The notes under the pieces were generated by a model. That model was not told where the DNA came from. It was given only the letters and a program-made list of their open reading frames with translations, and ran no database searches. 64,000 nt of DNA from Burkholderia gladioli (lineage in GTDB: Bacteria > Pseudomonadota > Gammaproteobacteria > Burkholderiales > Burkholderiaceae). Shown here in pieces: positions 16,695 to 24,922 of the stretch. Numbering within the stretch: position 1 is the first letter of the stretch; every line of letters starts with the position of its first letter. Location of the stretch: positions 930,001 to 994,000 of the forward strand of contig NZ_CP009323.1 in assembly GCF_000959725.1 (NCBI RefSeq), written 5' to 3'. The position numbers and the translations under genes were made by a program.

Positions 16695-18392
16695 TCAGCC
16701 GCGGCGCGGCTTGCTCAGCACGATGGTCTCGAACAGCGAGTAGTCGCTGGTCGGCGCGCTGTCGGCGCCGGCCGCGTGGTAGTAGTTCACCGTGATGCGG
16801 GTATGGCCGCCCGCCTCGCCCGGCTCGTAGTCGAACACGGCGATCCCGTAGCCGTTGCCGGCATCGCGCCGCGCCGACCAGATCGCGTCCTCGCGCGCAT
16901 CGGCGCCGGGCCGCGCGAAGGTGTCGGCGGTGGCGCCCGGCACCGGCCGGTTCGACTTGGTGAACACCATCGCCTGCGGCTGGCCGGTGGCCGGATCGTC
17001 GCCGTAGCTGTCGGTCGGCGCGCTGGTGCCGCCGCCGCCGAGGATCAGGTGGATGGTGCCGTGGCGCGTGTCGAAGGTGCGATCCTCGGGATCGACCGTG
17101 ACCACCGGCTGCGGCTGCATGGTGTCGACCACCGAGCCGGTGGCCGCGTCGACGCCGGCGTGATGGCGGCAGCCGCGTACCGGGAAGCTGCGCTCGTAGT
17201 CGTGGTCGTGGCCGCACAGCACCAGGTCGACGCCGTAGCGGTCGAACAGCGGCAGCCAAGCCTCGCGGATGCCCTTGTCCGAGCCGTTGCCCGACTTCGA
17301 CGAACTCAGCGCGTCCTGGTGCATCTGCACCACGATCCAGTCGATGCCGGGTTCGTGCGAGGCGCGGCGCAGCGTGTCCTCCAGCCAGCGCGTCTGCATG
17401 CCGCCGCTGTAGCCGCGCACGTAGAACGAGGTGCCCGGCTCGATCGGCGCATTGCCGGTGCTGGCGGCCGGCACGAGCGGCGCGGGACCGGCCACGAAGG
17501 CGGCCGCGTCCTGGTAGACCACGTCGTCGGCGTCGAGCGAGATGAACAGCACCGCGCCGACGCGGAAGCTGTACCAGCGTCCCGTGAAACGCGTGCCGTT
17601 GTCGGGCAGCACGTAGCGCGCGAGATAGGAATCGAGCCCTTGCGGGCCGTTGTGGAATTCGATCTCGTGATTGCCCGGGCAGGGCATCCAGGGGCGGTTC
17701 GCGGCCGAGCTCTGGTTGTTGTTGCCGAAGTCGCGCCAGACGTCGGGCTGGTGCGTCGGATTCAGGTTCGCGTAGCAGAGGTCGCCGTTGAGCAGGTGGA
17801 ACAGCGGCTGGAAGCGCTCGACGGCCTGCACCGCGTAGCGGCTTTGCGGCGAGGACAGCACCCAGCCCGTGTTCGGCGTGGCCAGGTCGCCGTAGCTGGT
17901 CCAGCGGAACGGCGCGCGCCCGCGCGGCGCGGTCTGGAAGCCGGCCGAGAACGGCTGCGAGGCATTCGCGTCGTTGTCGGCCGTCACCTCGTAGCGGAAG
18001 CTCGCGCCGGGGCGCAGCCCGTGCAGGCGCGCGTGATAGGTGAACACCACCGCGCCGTTCAGGCCGTCGGTATAGGTGCGCTGCACCGCATGCACCGTGA
18101 ACGGCCGGCCATGGTCGCTCGACACGCGCACGCGCGGATTGGCGGCCGGCGCCAGCGACGCCCACGAGACCGTCACCTCGGAGCAGGGATCGTCGCCCCA
18201 GGTCAGGTGGATCTGCTCGGGCGTGCCGTCGGGCACGGCCGCGGCCGCGCGCGTGCCGGCCAGGCCGCTGGCGGTGGCCAGGCCCGACACGCCAGCCAGC
18301 TTCAGGAAGCCGCGGCGCGTGACGGGCGCGTATTCGTACGAGTCCGCGTGATGGTCCGCGCAAGACGTCTCGGGAAGATTCGGGTTCGACAT
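16695..18392 (-). CDS. Tat-exported metallophosphatase, purple acid phosphatase-like
   Basis: The 565-residue product begins MSNPNLP, preceded by GGAGCG. Residues about 26-50 carry a Tat signal, TRRGFLKLAGVSGLATASG, ending in an Ala-rich cleavage region. A fibronectin-like N-terminal domain (IHLTWGDDPCSEVTVSWAS) is followed by the calcineurin-like metal site: YGDLATP, LLNGDLCYAN, CPGNHEIEFH, VVQMHQDAL and GHDHDYERSF. This set gives the Asp, Asn and His ligands of the two-metal centre. It should hydrolyse phosphate esters in the periplasm or outside the cell after folded export. A frame extending upstream to 18920 is Pro/Arg-rich and rejected. It stands alone, convergent with the penicillin-binding protein gene. 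Confidence 0.93.
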   Translation of the reverse strand: MSNPNLPETSCADHHADSYEYAPVTRRGFLKLAGVSGLATASGLAGTRAAAAVPDGTPEQIHLTWGDDPCSEVTVSWASLAPAANPRVRVSSDHGRPFTVHAVQRTYTDGLNGAVVFTYHARLHGLRPGASFRYEVTADNDANASQPFSAGFQTAPRGRAPFRWTSYGDLATPNTGWVLSSPQSRYAVQAVERFQPLFHLLNGDLCYANLNPTHQPDVWRDFGNNNQSSAANRPWMPCPGNHEIEFHNGPQGLDSYLARYVLPDNGTRFTGRWYSFRVGAVLFISLDADDVVYQDAAAFVAGPAPLVPAASTGNAPIEPGTSFYVRGYSGGMQTRWLEDTLRRASHEPGIDWIVVQMHQDALSSSKSGNGSDKGIREAWLPLFDRYGVDLVLCGHDHDYERSFPVRGCRHHAGVDAATGSVVDTMQPQPVVTVDPEDRTFDTRHGTIHLILGGGGTSAPTDSYGDDPATGQPQAMVFTKSNRPVPGATADTFARPGADAREDAIWSARRDAGNGYGIAVFDYEPGEAGGHTRITVNYYHAAGADSAPTSDYSLFETIVLSKPRRG

Positions 18393-18690
18393 CGGGTTCG
18401 CTCCGATTTTTCGTTCTGCTGACGCGCGGCGCCGATCGGGCGCCGCATCGCGATGGAAACACGGGGACAGGCAGCGAGGGCCCTCACCTTCGCCGATTTC
18501 GCCAACTTCGCCGCCTCGGACCACGACGATAGACCGGCGATCGTGACGTGCCGATGTCATCGACCGACGGCCTGTTCGCGCGAACCCGGCGGCGGCGCCC
18601 GGTGGCGCGCTCGACGGTAAGGATGTCGTAATGAACGAGGTCGCGCAACGGGGGGCGGCCGACGCTTGCGCCGGGCGCCCGCGCGCGGAT

Positions 18691-19608
18691 TCAGTGCGAG
18701 GAGTGCTTGGCGCCGCGCGAGGCGCGCGGCGCGGCGGGTTTGGCAGCGGCGGCCTTGGGCACCGGGGGTTTCGCGGCGGCAGGCTTGGCGGCGGCGGACT
18801 TGGCGGCAGGCTTGGCGGCGACTTTCGGCGCGGCGCCCTTGCGGCGCGCGGCAGGCGCTTCGCCCAGCGGGGAGGCAAGCGCGCGACGCGGCGCGCCGGC
18901 CCGCGCCTGGCCCTCGACATGCCACTGGCGCAGCAGCGCGCGCGTCTGCTCGGCCACCACCGAGCGCAGCAGATCGCCGTTCTCGCCTTCGTAGGATTCC
19001 CAGCCCAGCATCGCCAGCGCCGAGCGCTGCGCCATGTGGAACACCGACAACTGACCGAGCAGGCTGAAGGCGCGGATCCTGGTGGCGTTGCTGTCGGCCG
19101 GCTGGTTCGCGATGCGGCTCACCAGCGCGGTGCAGACGTCGTGCAGCGGCCGACGAATCCGCTGCATCAGGATCTCGGTGGCGATCGCCGGCTCCAGGCC
19201 CGCCTGCTCGCGCGCGAAGAACATGCGCTGGTGCGCGTTCTTGGGCGTGGTGAACATCTTGGCCGAGATCGCATGCATGATGCCGAGGAAGGACTCGATC
19301 AGGGTCTCGACGTCGGCCTCGCGCGCCAGCATCTCGCGCGCATGGTCGAGCGCCGGCCCGAAGGCCGCGCAGCCGAGCTCGGCGATGGTGTCCGCGCAGG
19401 CGCGGAACACCCCTTCCTTGTTCTCGAAGTAGTACTGCAGCGCCGGCGCGTTCACTCCCGCGTGCGCGGCGATGTCCCGCGTCGACGCGCCGGCGAAGCC
19501 GCGCTCGCCGAACAATTCGATCGCGGCCTCGATGATCCGCTGCCGCGTCTCGTCGCCCCGCGCATATCCGCTTGCCGACGTGCGACGCAATTTCTTCGCT
19601 TCCGTCAT
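18691..19608 (-). CDS. TetR-family repressor with a lysine/alanine-rich C-terminal tail
   Basis: The start at 19606-19608 has GAGGGG immediately upstream and gives 305 residues. Residues about 18-65 form a standard TetR helix-turn-helix (TRQRIIEAAIELFGERGFAG, then ASTRDIAAHAGVNAPALQYYF). The ligand domain resembles the CecR/YbiH group (GVFRACADTIAEL...). From about residue 235 the protein turns into a basic tail with repeated AAKPAAK units, like histone H1 or AlgP, ending GAKHSSH. It diverges from the emrA-emrB-nodT genes, with two palindromes in the shared 91-base gap, and so is the likely repressor of the pump. The tail would add non-specific DNA contacts. Confidence 0.9.
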   Translation of the reverse strand: MTEAKKLRRTSASGYARGDETRQRIIEAAIELFGERGFAGASTRDIAAHAGVNAPALQYYFENKEGVFRACADTIAELGCAAFGPALDHAREMLAREADVETLIESFLGIMHAISAKMFTTPKNAHQRMFFAREQAGLEPAIATEILMQRIRRPLHDVCTALVSRIANQPADSNATRIRAFSLLGQLSVFHMAQRSALAMLGWESYEGENGDLLRSVVAEQTRALLRQWHVEGQARAGAPRRALASPLGEAPAARRKGAAPKVAAKPAAKSAAAKPAAAKPPVPKAAAAKPAAPRASRGAKHSSH

Positions 19609-19641
19609 AGACCCCTCACTGTCATCCGAACGATATTCTAC

Positions 19642-19671
19642 TTGACACAAATTTTCCAACTGGAATAATTC
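19642..19671 (+). promoter_or_regulatory. Candidate promoter of emrA-emrB-nodT overlapping the first operator
   Basis: TTGACA at 19642-19647 is a perfect -35 hexamer. A -10 candidate is AATAAT (19664-19669, 16-base spacer) or TAATTC (19666-19671, 18-base spacer). The first TTCC/GGAA palindrome (19654-19665) lies in the spacer, so a bound TetR dimer would block polymerase. Confidence 0.6.
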
Positions 19672-19683
19672 TTCCGCTCGGAA
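19654..19683. promoter_or_regulatory. Tandem TetR operators (two 12-bp palindromes 18 bp apart)
   Basis: TTCCAACTGGAA (19654-19665) and TTCCGCTCGGAA (19672-19683) are both perfect in their five-base arms. Each is followed by TAATT, so the unit is an 18-base direct repeat. They sit between the divergent tetR and emrA starts and overlap the promoter. This is the expected geometry for cooperative TetR-family binding. Confidence 0.7.
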
Positions 19684-19699
19684 TAATTTGGATCCCGGA

Positions 19700-20814
19700 A
19701 TGTCGTCGACCACTCAAGAACCGCCGAAAGGCAATCGTCAGGAAACCTCGGAACCTGCGCCGAAGCGGCCTTCGCGCCGGCGCAACATCCTGATCCTCAT
19801 CGCGATCGTCGCGGCGATCGCCGGCCTGGTCTGGCTGGTCCATTGGTGGACCGTCGGCCGCTTCATCGAATCGACCAACGATGCCTACCGCAGGCCGACA
19901 GCATGACGGCCGCGCCGAAGGTGTCGGGCTACGTGACCGACGTCTACGTGCGCGACAACCAGAGCGTCAAGGCCGGCGACCCGCTGGTGAAGCTCGACGT
20001 CCGCCAGTATCAGGTTTCCCTGCAGAATTCGCAGGCAAGCGTCGATGCGCGGCGCGCCGACATCGCGCGCACCCAGGCCGACATCGCCCAGCAGCGCGCC
20101 AATCTCGAACAGGCGCAGGCGCAGGCCCAGGTGTCGAGCATCAACCTGAAGCACGCCAGCGAGGAATACGCGCGCTACGCGCCGCTGGCGGCCACCGGCG
20201 CCGAAACGCACGAGCGCATCGCCGATCTGAAGAACACGCGCGACCAAGCGCAGGCCACGCTGGCGGCGAACAATGCCTCGATCGCGGCGGCCCGCGCCCA
20301 GATCAACTCCAGCACCGCCCAGCTGCAGCAGGCCCAGGCCCAGCTCGAGGCGGCCCAGGCCAGCGCCGCGCAATCGCAGCTCGACCTCGACAACACGGTG
20401 GTGCGCAGCACGCTGGACGGCCGCGTGGGCGATCGCACGGTGCGCGTCGGCCAGTACGTGCAGCCCGGCACGCGCCTCTTGACGGTGGTGCCGGTGCAGG
20501 ACATCTACCTGGTCGCCAACTTCAAGGAAACCCAGGTGGGCCGCATGCGGGTGGGCCAGCCGGTCACGCTGCACGTGGACGCGCTGCCCGATCGCGCGCT
20601 GCACGGCACGGTCGACAGCTTCTCGCCGGGCACCGGCTCGCAGTTCGCGCTGCTGCCGCCCGACAACGCCACCGGCAACTTCACCAAGATCGTGCAGCGC
20701 GTGCCGGTGCGCATCCACGTCGATACCGACGACGAGACCCGCCGCGTGCTGCTGCCGGGCCTGTCGGTGGACGTCGACGTCGATACCCGCGACGACGGGC
20801 AGCATCATGGCTGA
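19700..20814 (+). pseudogene. emrA: EmrA/HlyD-family efflux adaptor, reading frame broken by a one-base deletion
   Basis: Frame one runs from ATG 19700 (MSSTTQEPP...) through the membrane anchor (NILILIAIVAAIAGLVWLVHWW) to FIESTNDAY and then reads RRPTA and stops at 19904-19906. The rest of the adaptor continues in another frame from about 19891 (QADSMTAAPKVSGYVTDVYV) to 20814, with the biotinyl-lipoyl and long coiled-coil hairpin (ADIARTQADIAQQRANLEQAQ) and barrel domains intact. The family normally reads ...NDAY-L-QADS..., so one base is missing around 19889-19890. An ATG at 19903 overlaps the stop (ATGA), so a 303-residue anchorless fragment could be reinitiated. If intact, it would link EmrB to NodT across the periplasm. 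Sequencing error cannot be excluded. Confidence 0.8.
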
Positions 20815-22396
20815 GGCCGCCACGCCCGCCGCCGCGCCGCATCCCGAGCGCGCCAGCGCGACCGACTGGATCGCGGTGGCCGCCGGCTCGCTGGGCGCGC
20901 TGATGGCCACGCTCGACATCTCGATCACCAACTCGGCGCTGCCGCAGATCCAGGGCGAGATCGGCGCGACCGGCACCGAGGGCACCTGGATCTCCACCGG
21001 CTACCTGATGTCGGAGATCGTGATGATCCCGCTGGCCGCGTGGCTCACGCGCGTGTTCGGGCTGCGCAACTTCCTGCTGGTCTCGGCGGCGCTGTTCATC
21101 GCCTTCTCGATGATGTGCGGCTGGTCGAGCACGCTGGCGCTGATGATCGCCGGCCGGATCGGCCAGGGCTTCACCGGTGGCGCGATGATCCCCACCGCGC
21201 AGACCATCATCCGCACCCGGCTGCCGGTCTCGCAGTTGCCGGTGGGCATGACCCTGTTCGGCCTGATCGTGCTGCTCGGGCCGCTGTTCGGCCCAGTGCT
21301 GGGCGGCTGGCTGGCCGAGAACGTGAGCTGGAGCTGGTGCTTCTTCATCAACCTGCCGGTCTGCCTGATCCTGATCGCGCTGCTGGTGCTCGGCCTGCCT
21401 TCCGACAAGCCGCAGTGGCCGCAGTTCTTCAGCGCCGACTGGGTCGGCATCGCGGGCCTGTCGATCGGGCTCTCGTCGCTGACGGTGGTGCTCGAGGAAG
21501 GCCAGCGCGAGCGCTGGTTCGAATCGTCGATGATCACCACGCTGAGCTGGATCACCTTCGCCGGCTTCGTGCTGATCGCGATCTCGCAGTTCACCGCCAA
21601 GCGGCCGATGCTGCGGCTCTCGCTGATGCGCAACCCGCGCTACGCCAGCGTGATCGTGATCGTCGCGGCGGTGGGCGCGGGCCTGTACGGCGTGTCCTAC
21701 CTGCTGCCGCAGTTCCTCGCCATCGTCTCGGGCTACAACGCCGAGCAGGCCGGCGAGATCATGCTGCTCTCGGGCCTGCCCGCCTTCCTGATGATGCCGA
21801 TCCTGCCGAAGCTGCTCGGCAAGGTGGACTACCGGATCCTGGTGATCTCGGGGCTGATGCTGTTCTTCCTGAGCTGCATGCTCGACATCTCGCTGACCGC
21901 GCAAAGCGTCGGCCACGACTTCGTCTGGTCGCAGCTGATCCGCGGCGTGGCGCAGATGCTGGCGATGATGCCGCTCAACCAGGCCTCGATGGCGGCCGTC
22001 TCGCGCGAGGAATCGGGCGACGCGGCGGGCCTCTACAACATGGCCCGCAACCTGGGCGGCTCGATCGGCCTGGCCATCATCGGCACCATCATCGACCGGC
22101 GCACCACCTATCACACCGCCACCATCCGGGAGTCGGTCACCGCCAACTCGCTGATCGGCCAGGACCGCATCTCGCAGTACGCGGCCAACTGGTTCTCGCA
22201 CACCGGCGACCTGGCCTACTCGCAGATGCGCGCGCTCGGCCAGCTCGCCCAGCAGATCAACGTGCAGGCGACCGTGATGACCTATTCCGAAACCTTCTAC
22301 CTGCTCGGACTGGCGCTGATCGCCTGCGTGCCGCTGGCCCTGTTGCTGCGCACGCCGCCGCGCAACGCGCCGCCGCCGTCCTCGTCCGGCCACTGA
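20807..22396 (+). CDS. emrB: DHA2-family multidrug efflux permease EmrB
   Basis: The 529-residue, fourteen-helix permease has LMATLDISITNSALPQIQGEIGAT (DHA2 motif D1), a motif A variant after the second helix (LAAWLTRVFGLRNFLLVSA), RIGQGFTGGAMIPTAQTII and GLIVLLGPLFGPVLGGWLAE (antiporter motif C). Its ATG lies 8 bases inside the emrA end, showing translational coupling. The nodT gene follows after four bases, so the three form one operon. It pumps hydrophobic drugs, uncouplers or plant aromatic compounds from the inner membrane into the EmrA-NodT conduit. Its own frame is intact, although the adaptor gene is broken. Confidence 0.93.
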   Translation: MAEAATPAAAPHPERASATDWIAVAAGSLGALMATLDISITNSALPQIQGEIGATGTEGTWISTGYLMSEIVMIPLAAWLTRVFGLRNFLLVSAALFIAFSMMCGWSSTLALMIAGRIGQGFTGGAMIPTAQTIIRTRLPVSQLPVGMTLFGLIVLLGPLFGPVLGGWLAENVSWSWCFFINLPVCLILIALLVLGLPSDKPQWPQFFSADWVGIAGLSIGLSSLTVVLEEGQRERWFESSMITTLSWITFAGFVLIAISQFTAKRPMLRLSLMRNPRYASVIVIVAAVGAGLYGVSYLLPQFLAIVSGYNAEQAGEIMLLSGLPAFLMMPILPKLLGKVDYRILVISGLMLFFLSCMLDISLTAQSVGHDFVWSQLIRGVAQMLAMMPLNQASMAAVSREESGDAAGLYNMARNLGGSIGLAIIGTIIDRRTTYHTATIRESVTANSLIGQDRISQYAANWFSHTGDLAYSQMRALGQLAQQINVQATVMTYSETFYLLGLALIACVPLALLLRTPPRNAPPPSSSGH

Positions 22397-22400
22397 CACG

Positions 22401-23972
22401 ATGAAGTCCTCGATGAAGTCCTCCATGAAGTCCCCGAGCCTGGCGCCCCGTCACGCGCTGACGCTGGCCGCCGCCGCGCTGGCGCTCGCCGGCTGCACGG
22501 TCGGCCCGAACTACAAGGGCGCGCCGGCCGCGCCGAGCGCGGCCACCTTCGTGCGCGCCCCGCAGACCGGCGTGGCCGTCGCCACGCCCGCGCCCGCCGC
22601 CTGGTGGCAAAGCCTGAACGACCCTCAGCTCGACGAACTGATCGCTGCGGCGCTGGCCCACAACCCCGACCTGCACGCGGCCCAGGCGCGGCTGCGCGAA
22701 GCCCGCGCGCAACTGAGCCAGCAGCGCGCCAACGCCTTGCCCAAGACCTCGGCGGACCTGGCCGCGATCCGCACCCGCGCGCCCGACATGAACGCGCTGT
22801 CGGCGCTCACCGGCGCGAACAACGCGAACGGCGGCAACAGCCAGGCCGGCACCGGCCCGATCCAGCTCTACACGGCCAGCTTCGACGCCACCTGGGAGAT
22901 CGACCTGTTCGGCGGCACGCGCCGCGCGATCGAGGCGGCCTCGGCACAGGCCGAGGCGGTCGACGCGGACCTGGCCGACACGCAGGTCTCGATCGCGGCC
23001 GAGGTCGCCAATGCCTACGTGGACCTGCGCGACCAGCAGCAGCGCCTGGCACTCTCGCGGCGCACCGCCGAGCTCCAGCAGCAGCAGCTCGACCTGACCC
23101 GGCAGCGGCGCGGACGCGGCGTGGCCGCCGATGCGGACATCGAGCGGCTGACCACCCAGGTGGAAAACACGCGCGCCTCGCTGATCCCGCTCGATGCCCA
23201 GGTGACCGAATCGCTGGACCGCCTCGCGACTCTCACCGGGCGCGCGCCGGGCGCGCTCGATGCGCAGCTCTCGGGCGCCAACCCGGCGCTGCCGAGCCTG
23301 CCCGCATCGGTGCCGATCGGAGACCCGGCCGCCCTGCTCAAGCAGCGCCCCGACGTGCGCGCGGCCGAGCGGCGCCTGGCCTCGAGCAATGCGCAGATCG
23401 GCGAGCACATCGCCGACTACTTCCCCAAGGTCACCCTGCTCGGCGATCTGGGCTTCAGCGCGGGCGACCCGGGCCACCTGTTCCGCAAGCAGAACTGGAC
23501 CTGGGTGGGCGCGCCCTACCTGCAATGGAACCTGTTCGACTTCGGCCGCACGCGCGGCGCCGTGCGCGCTGCCGAAGCCTCGCGCGACGAGGCCGAGGCC
23601 AACTACACCAAGGCCGTGCTCGGCGCGCTGCAGGACGCCAATACCGCCTTGTCGCGCTACGGTCACCAGCGCGATCACGTGGTCGCGCTCGACAAGGTGC
23701 AGACCTCGGCGGTGCATTCGGCGACGCTGATGGACCAGCGCTACCGCGCCGGCGTGTCCTCGCTGATCGATCTGCTCGACACGCAGCGCGACGCGCTGTC
23801 GGCGCAGCAGAACGTGATCGCGGGGCAGGCCGAGCTGATCAAGGACTATGTGTCCCTGCAGAAGAGCCTCGGCCTCGGCTGGCAGAGCGGGCGGGCCGAC
23901 GCGGCGGCGACTTCGGCCCCGGGCGCGGCCACCGCTCCGACGGCTTCCGTCGAGACGAAGCCGGCAGGCTGA
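22401..23972 (+). CDS. NodT/OprM-family outer-membrane efflux lipoprotein
   Basis: The precursor starts with three tandem copies of a 12-base unit encoding MKSS-MKSS-MKSP, any of whose ATGs (22401, 22413, 22425) could be the start. A signal peptide with lipobox LAGC (Cys about residue 33) then leads into CTVGPNYKGAP. Two repeats of the TolC/OprM fold follow, with WWQSLNDPQLDELIAAALAHNPDL and the mirrored second half DVRAAERRLASSNAQIG and YLQWNLFDFGRTRGAVRAAEA. It forms the outer-membrane exit duct for the EmrAB pump. It ends with a strong terminator (23995-24028), closing the operon. Confidence 0.93.
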   Translation: MKSSMKSSMKSPSLAPRHALTLAAAALALAGCTVGPNYKGAPAAPSAATFVRAPQTGVAVATPAPAAWWQSLNDPQLDELIAAALAHNPDLHAAQARLREARAQLSQQRANALPKTSADLAAIRTRAPDMNALSALTGANNANGGNSQAGTGPIQLYTASFDATWEIDLFGGTRRAIEAASAQAEAVDADLADTQVSIAAEVANAYVDLRDQQQRLALSRRTAELQQQQLDLTRQRRGRGVAADADIERLTTQVENTRASLIPLDAQVTESLDRLATLTGRAPGALDAQLSGANPALPSLPASVPIGDPAALLKQRPDVRAAERRLASSNAQIGEHIADYFPKVTLLGDLGFSAGDPGHLFRKQNWTWVGAPYLQWNLFDFGRTRGAVRAAEASRDEAEANYTKAVLGALQDANTALSRYGHQRDHVVALDKVQTSAVHSATLMDQRYRAGVSSLIDLLDTQRDALSAQQNVIAGQAELIKDYVSLQKSLGLGWQSGRADAAATSAPGAATAPTASVETKPAG

Positions 23973-23994
23973 CGCCTCGCGAACCGCAAACGCA

Positions 23995-24028
23995 ACGGGC
24001 CGGCGCTTCACACGCCGGCCCGTTTTTT
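23995..24028 (+). terminator. Terminator of the emrA-emrB-nodT operon
   Basis: ACGGGCCGGCG (23995-24005) pairs with CGCCGGCCCGT (24013-24023) around the loop CTTCACA. The T-run TTTTTT (24023-24028) overlaps the end of the stem. Confidence 0.88.
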
Positions 24029-24078
24029 CATGTCCGTGGTTTTCGCTCGCCGCATCGCGCGGCGGGCGCCCTGGTGTC

Positions 24079-24759
24079 CTAGCGCTCGATGCGCGCGCGC
24101 GTGGTGCCGAGCAGCGCCGCCATCGCCGCGCGCGCGGCGTTCGCGTCACGCGCGCGGATCGCCTCGAACACGCGCGTGTGCTCGGCCAGCGAGGCATTGA
24201 AGATCTCGGCGCGCTTCGCGTTGAGCCGCAGTTGCGCCTCCAGCGTGCGCTCGATCAGCGCGCCCAGCGGCATCAGCAACTCGTTGCCGCCGGCGGCCAG
24301 CACCTCCAGGTGGAAGCGCAGGTCCGCCCTCACCCACTCGTCGACATGGCGCGCCGCGCGCATCGCCTCGTGCGCGGCCTCGATCGCGGCGAACGCGGCC
24401 GGCGTCTGCGCGCGCGCGGCCAGCCCTGCCGCGTACGGCTCGACCATCTCGCGCATCTCCTGCAGCTTCATCGCGAAGGCCAGCGGCGGCGCCACCTGCG
24501 AATACCAGTCGAGCAGCTCGGCGTCGAGCAGGTTCCAGGCATCGCGCGGCCGCACCCGCGTGCCGACCTTGGGCCGCGACTCGATCAGCCCCTTCGAGGT
24601 CAGCGTGCGCAGCGCCTCGCGCAGCACGGTGCGGCTCACGCCGAAGGAGAGCATCAGCTCGGCCTCGCGCGGCAGGATCGTGTCCGGCGTGTAGTCGCCG
24701 CGCAGGATCGCCGTGGCGAGCCGGTACGCGGTTTGTCCATGCAGATCGCGTTGAATCAC
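24079..24759 (-). CDS. GntR-family (FadR subgroup) regulator, DgoR-like
   Basis: The 226-residue protein has an N-terminal winged helix ([20 protein letters not shown], then [20 protein letters not shown] and [16 protein letters not shown], residues about 12-68). The all-helical FCD ligand domain has the metal-type residues in [14 protein letters not shown] and [12 protein letters not shown]. It diverges from the galactonate dehydratase gene, so it is most likely a DgoR-type repressor that responds to galactonate. The shared gap carries the palindrome 24800-24818. The stop lies 50 bases after the efflux operon terminator on the opposite strand. Confidence 0.9.
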   Translation of the reverse strand: MIQRDLHGQTAYRLATAILRGDYTPDTILPREAELMLSFGVSRTVLREALRTLTSKGLIESRPKVGTRVRPRDAWNLLDAELLDWYSQVAPPLAFAMKLQEMREMVEPYAAGLAARAQTPAAFAAIEAAHEAMRAARHVDEWVRADLRFHLEVLAAGGNELLMPLGALIERTLEAQLRLNAKRAEIFNASLAEHTRVFEAIRARDANAARAAMAALLGTTRARIER

Positions 24760-24799
24760 GTTTCTCCCTGTGGGCCGGCGCCGCCCGCGGGCGGCCGAC

Positions 24800-24827
24800 C
24801 ACTATGTGCACAATAGTGCTATTAATA
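24800..24827. promoter_or_regulatory. Candidate operator of the GntR regulator and dgoD
   Basis: CACTAT (24800-24805) and ATAGTG (24813-24818) are inverted around a seven-base centre that nearly completes TGTGCACA, and a perfect TATTAATA palindrome follows at 24820-24827. The elements lie between the divergent regulator and dgoD starts in an A+T-rich island. Confidence 0.6.
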
Positions 24828-24922
24828 CTACTTTTTCGCGGAATCGTGTAGGATCGTCGCCATCGACTTTCCGGCGGGGCCTCGATGTGTCCCCCGTTCG
24901 CCCAACCCAAGGAGACAGACCC

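Noticed and set aside
18393..18690. Possible gene in the 298 bases between the phosphatase and tetR genes
   Set aside because: Frames here are Arg/Pro-rich extensions of neighbours; no start with a ribosome binding site or recognisable protein was found.
19885..19906. Programmed -1 frameshift as explanation for the emrA break
   Set aside because: There is no X-XXY-YYZ slippery heptamer or clear downstream pseudoknot; a simple deletion or sequencing error fits better.
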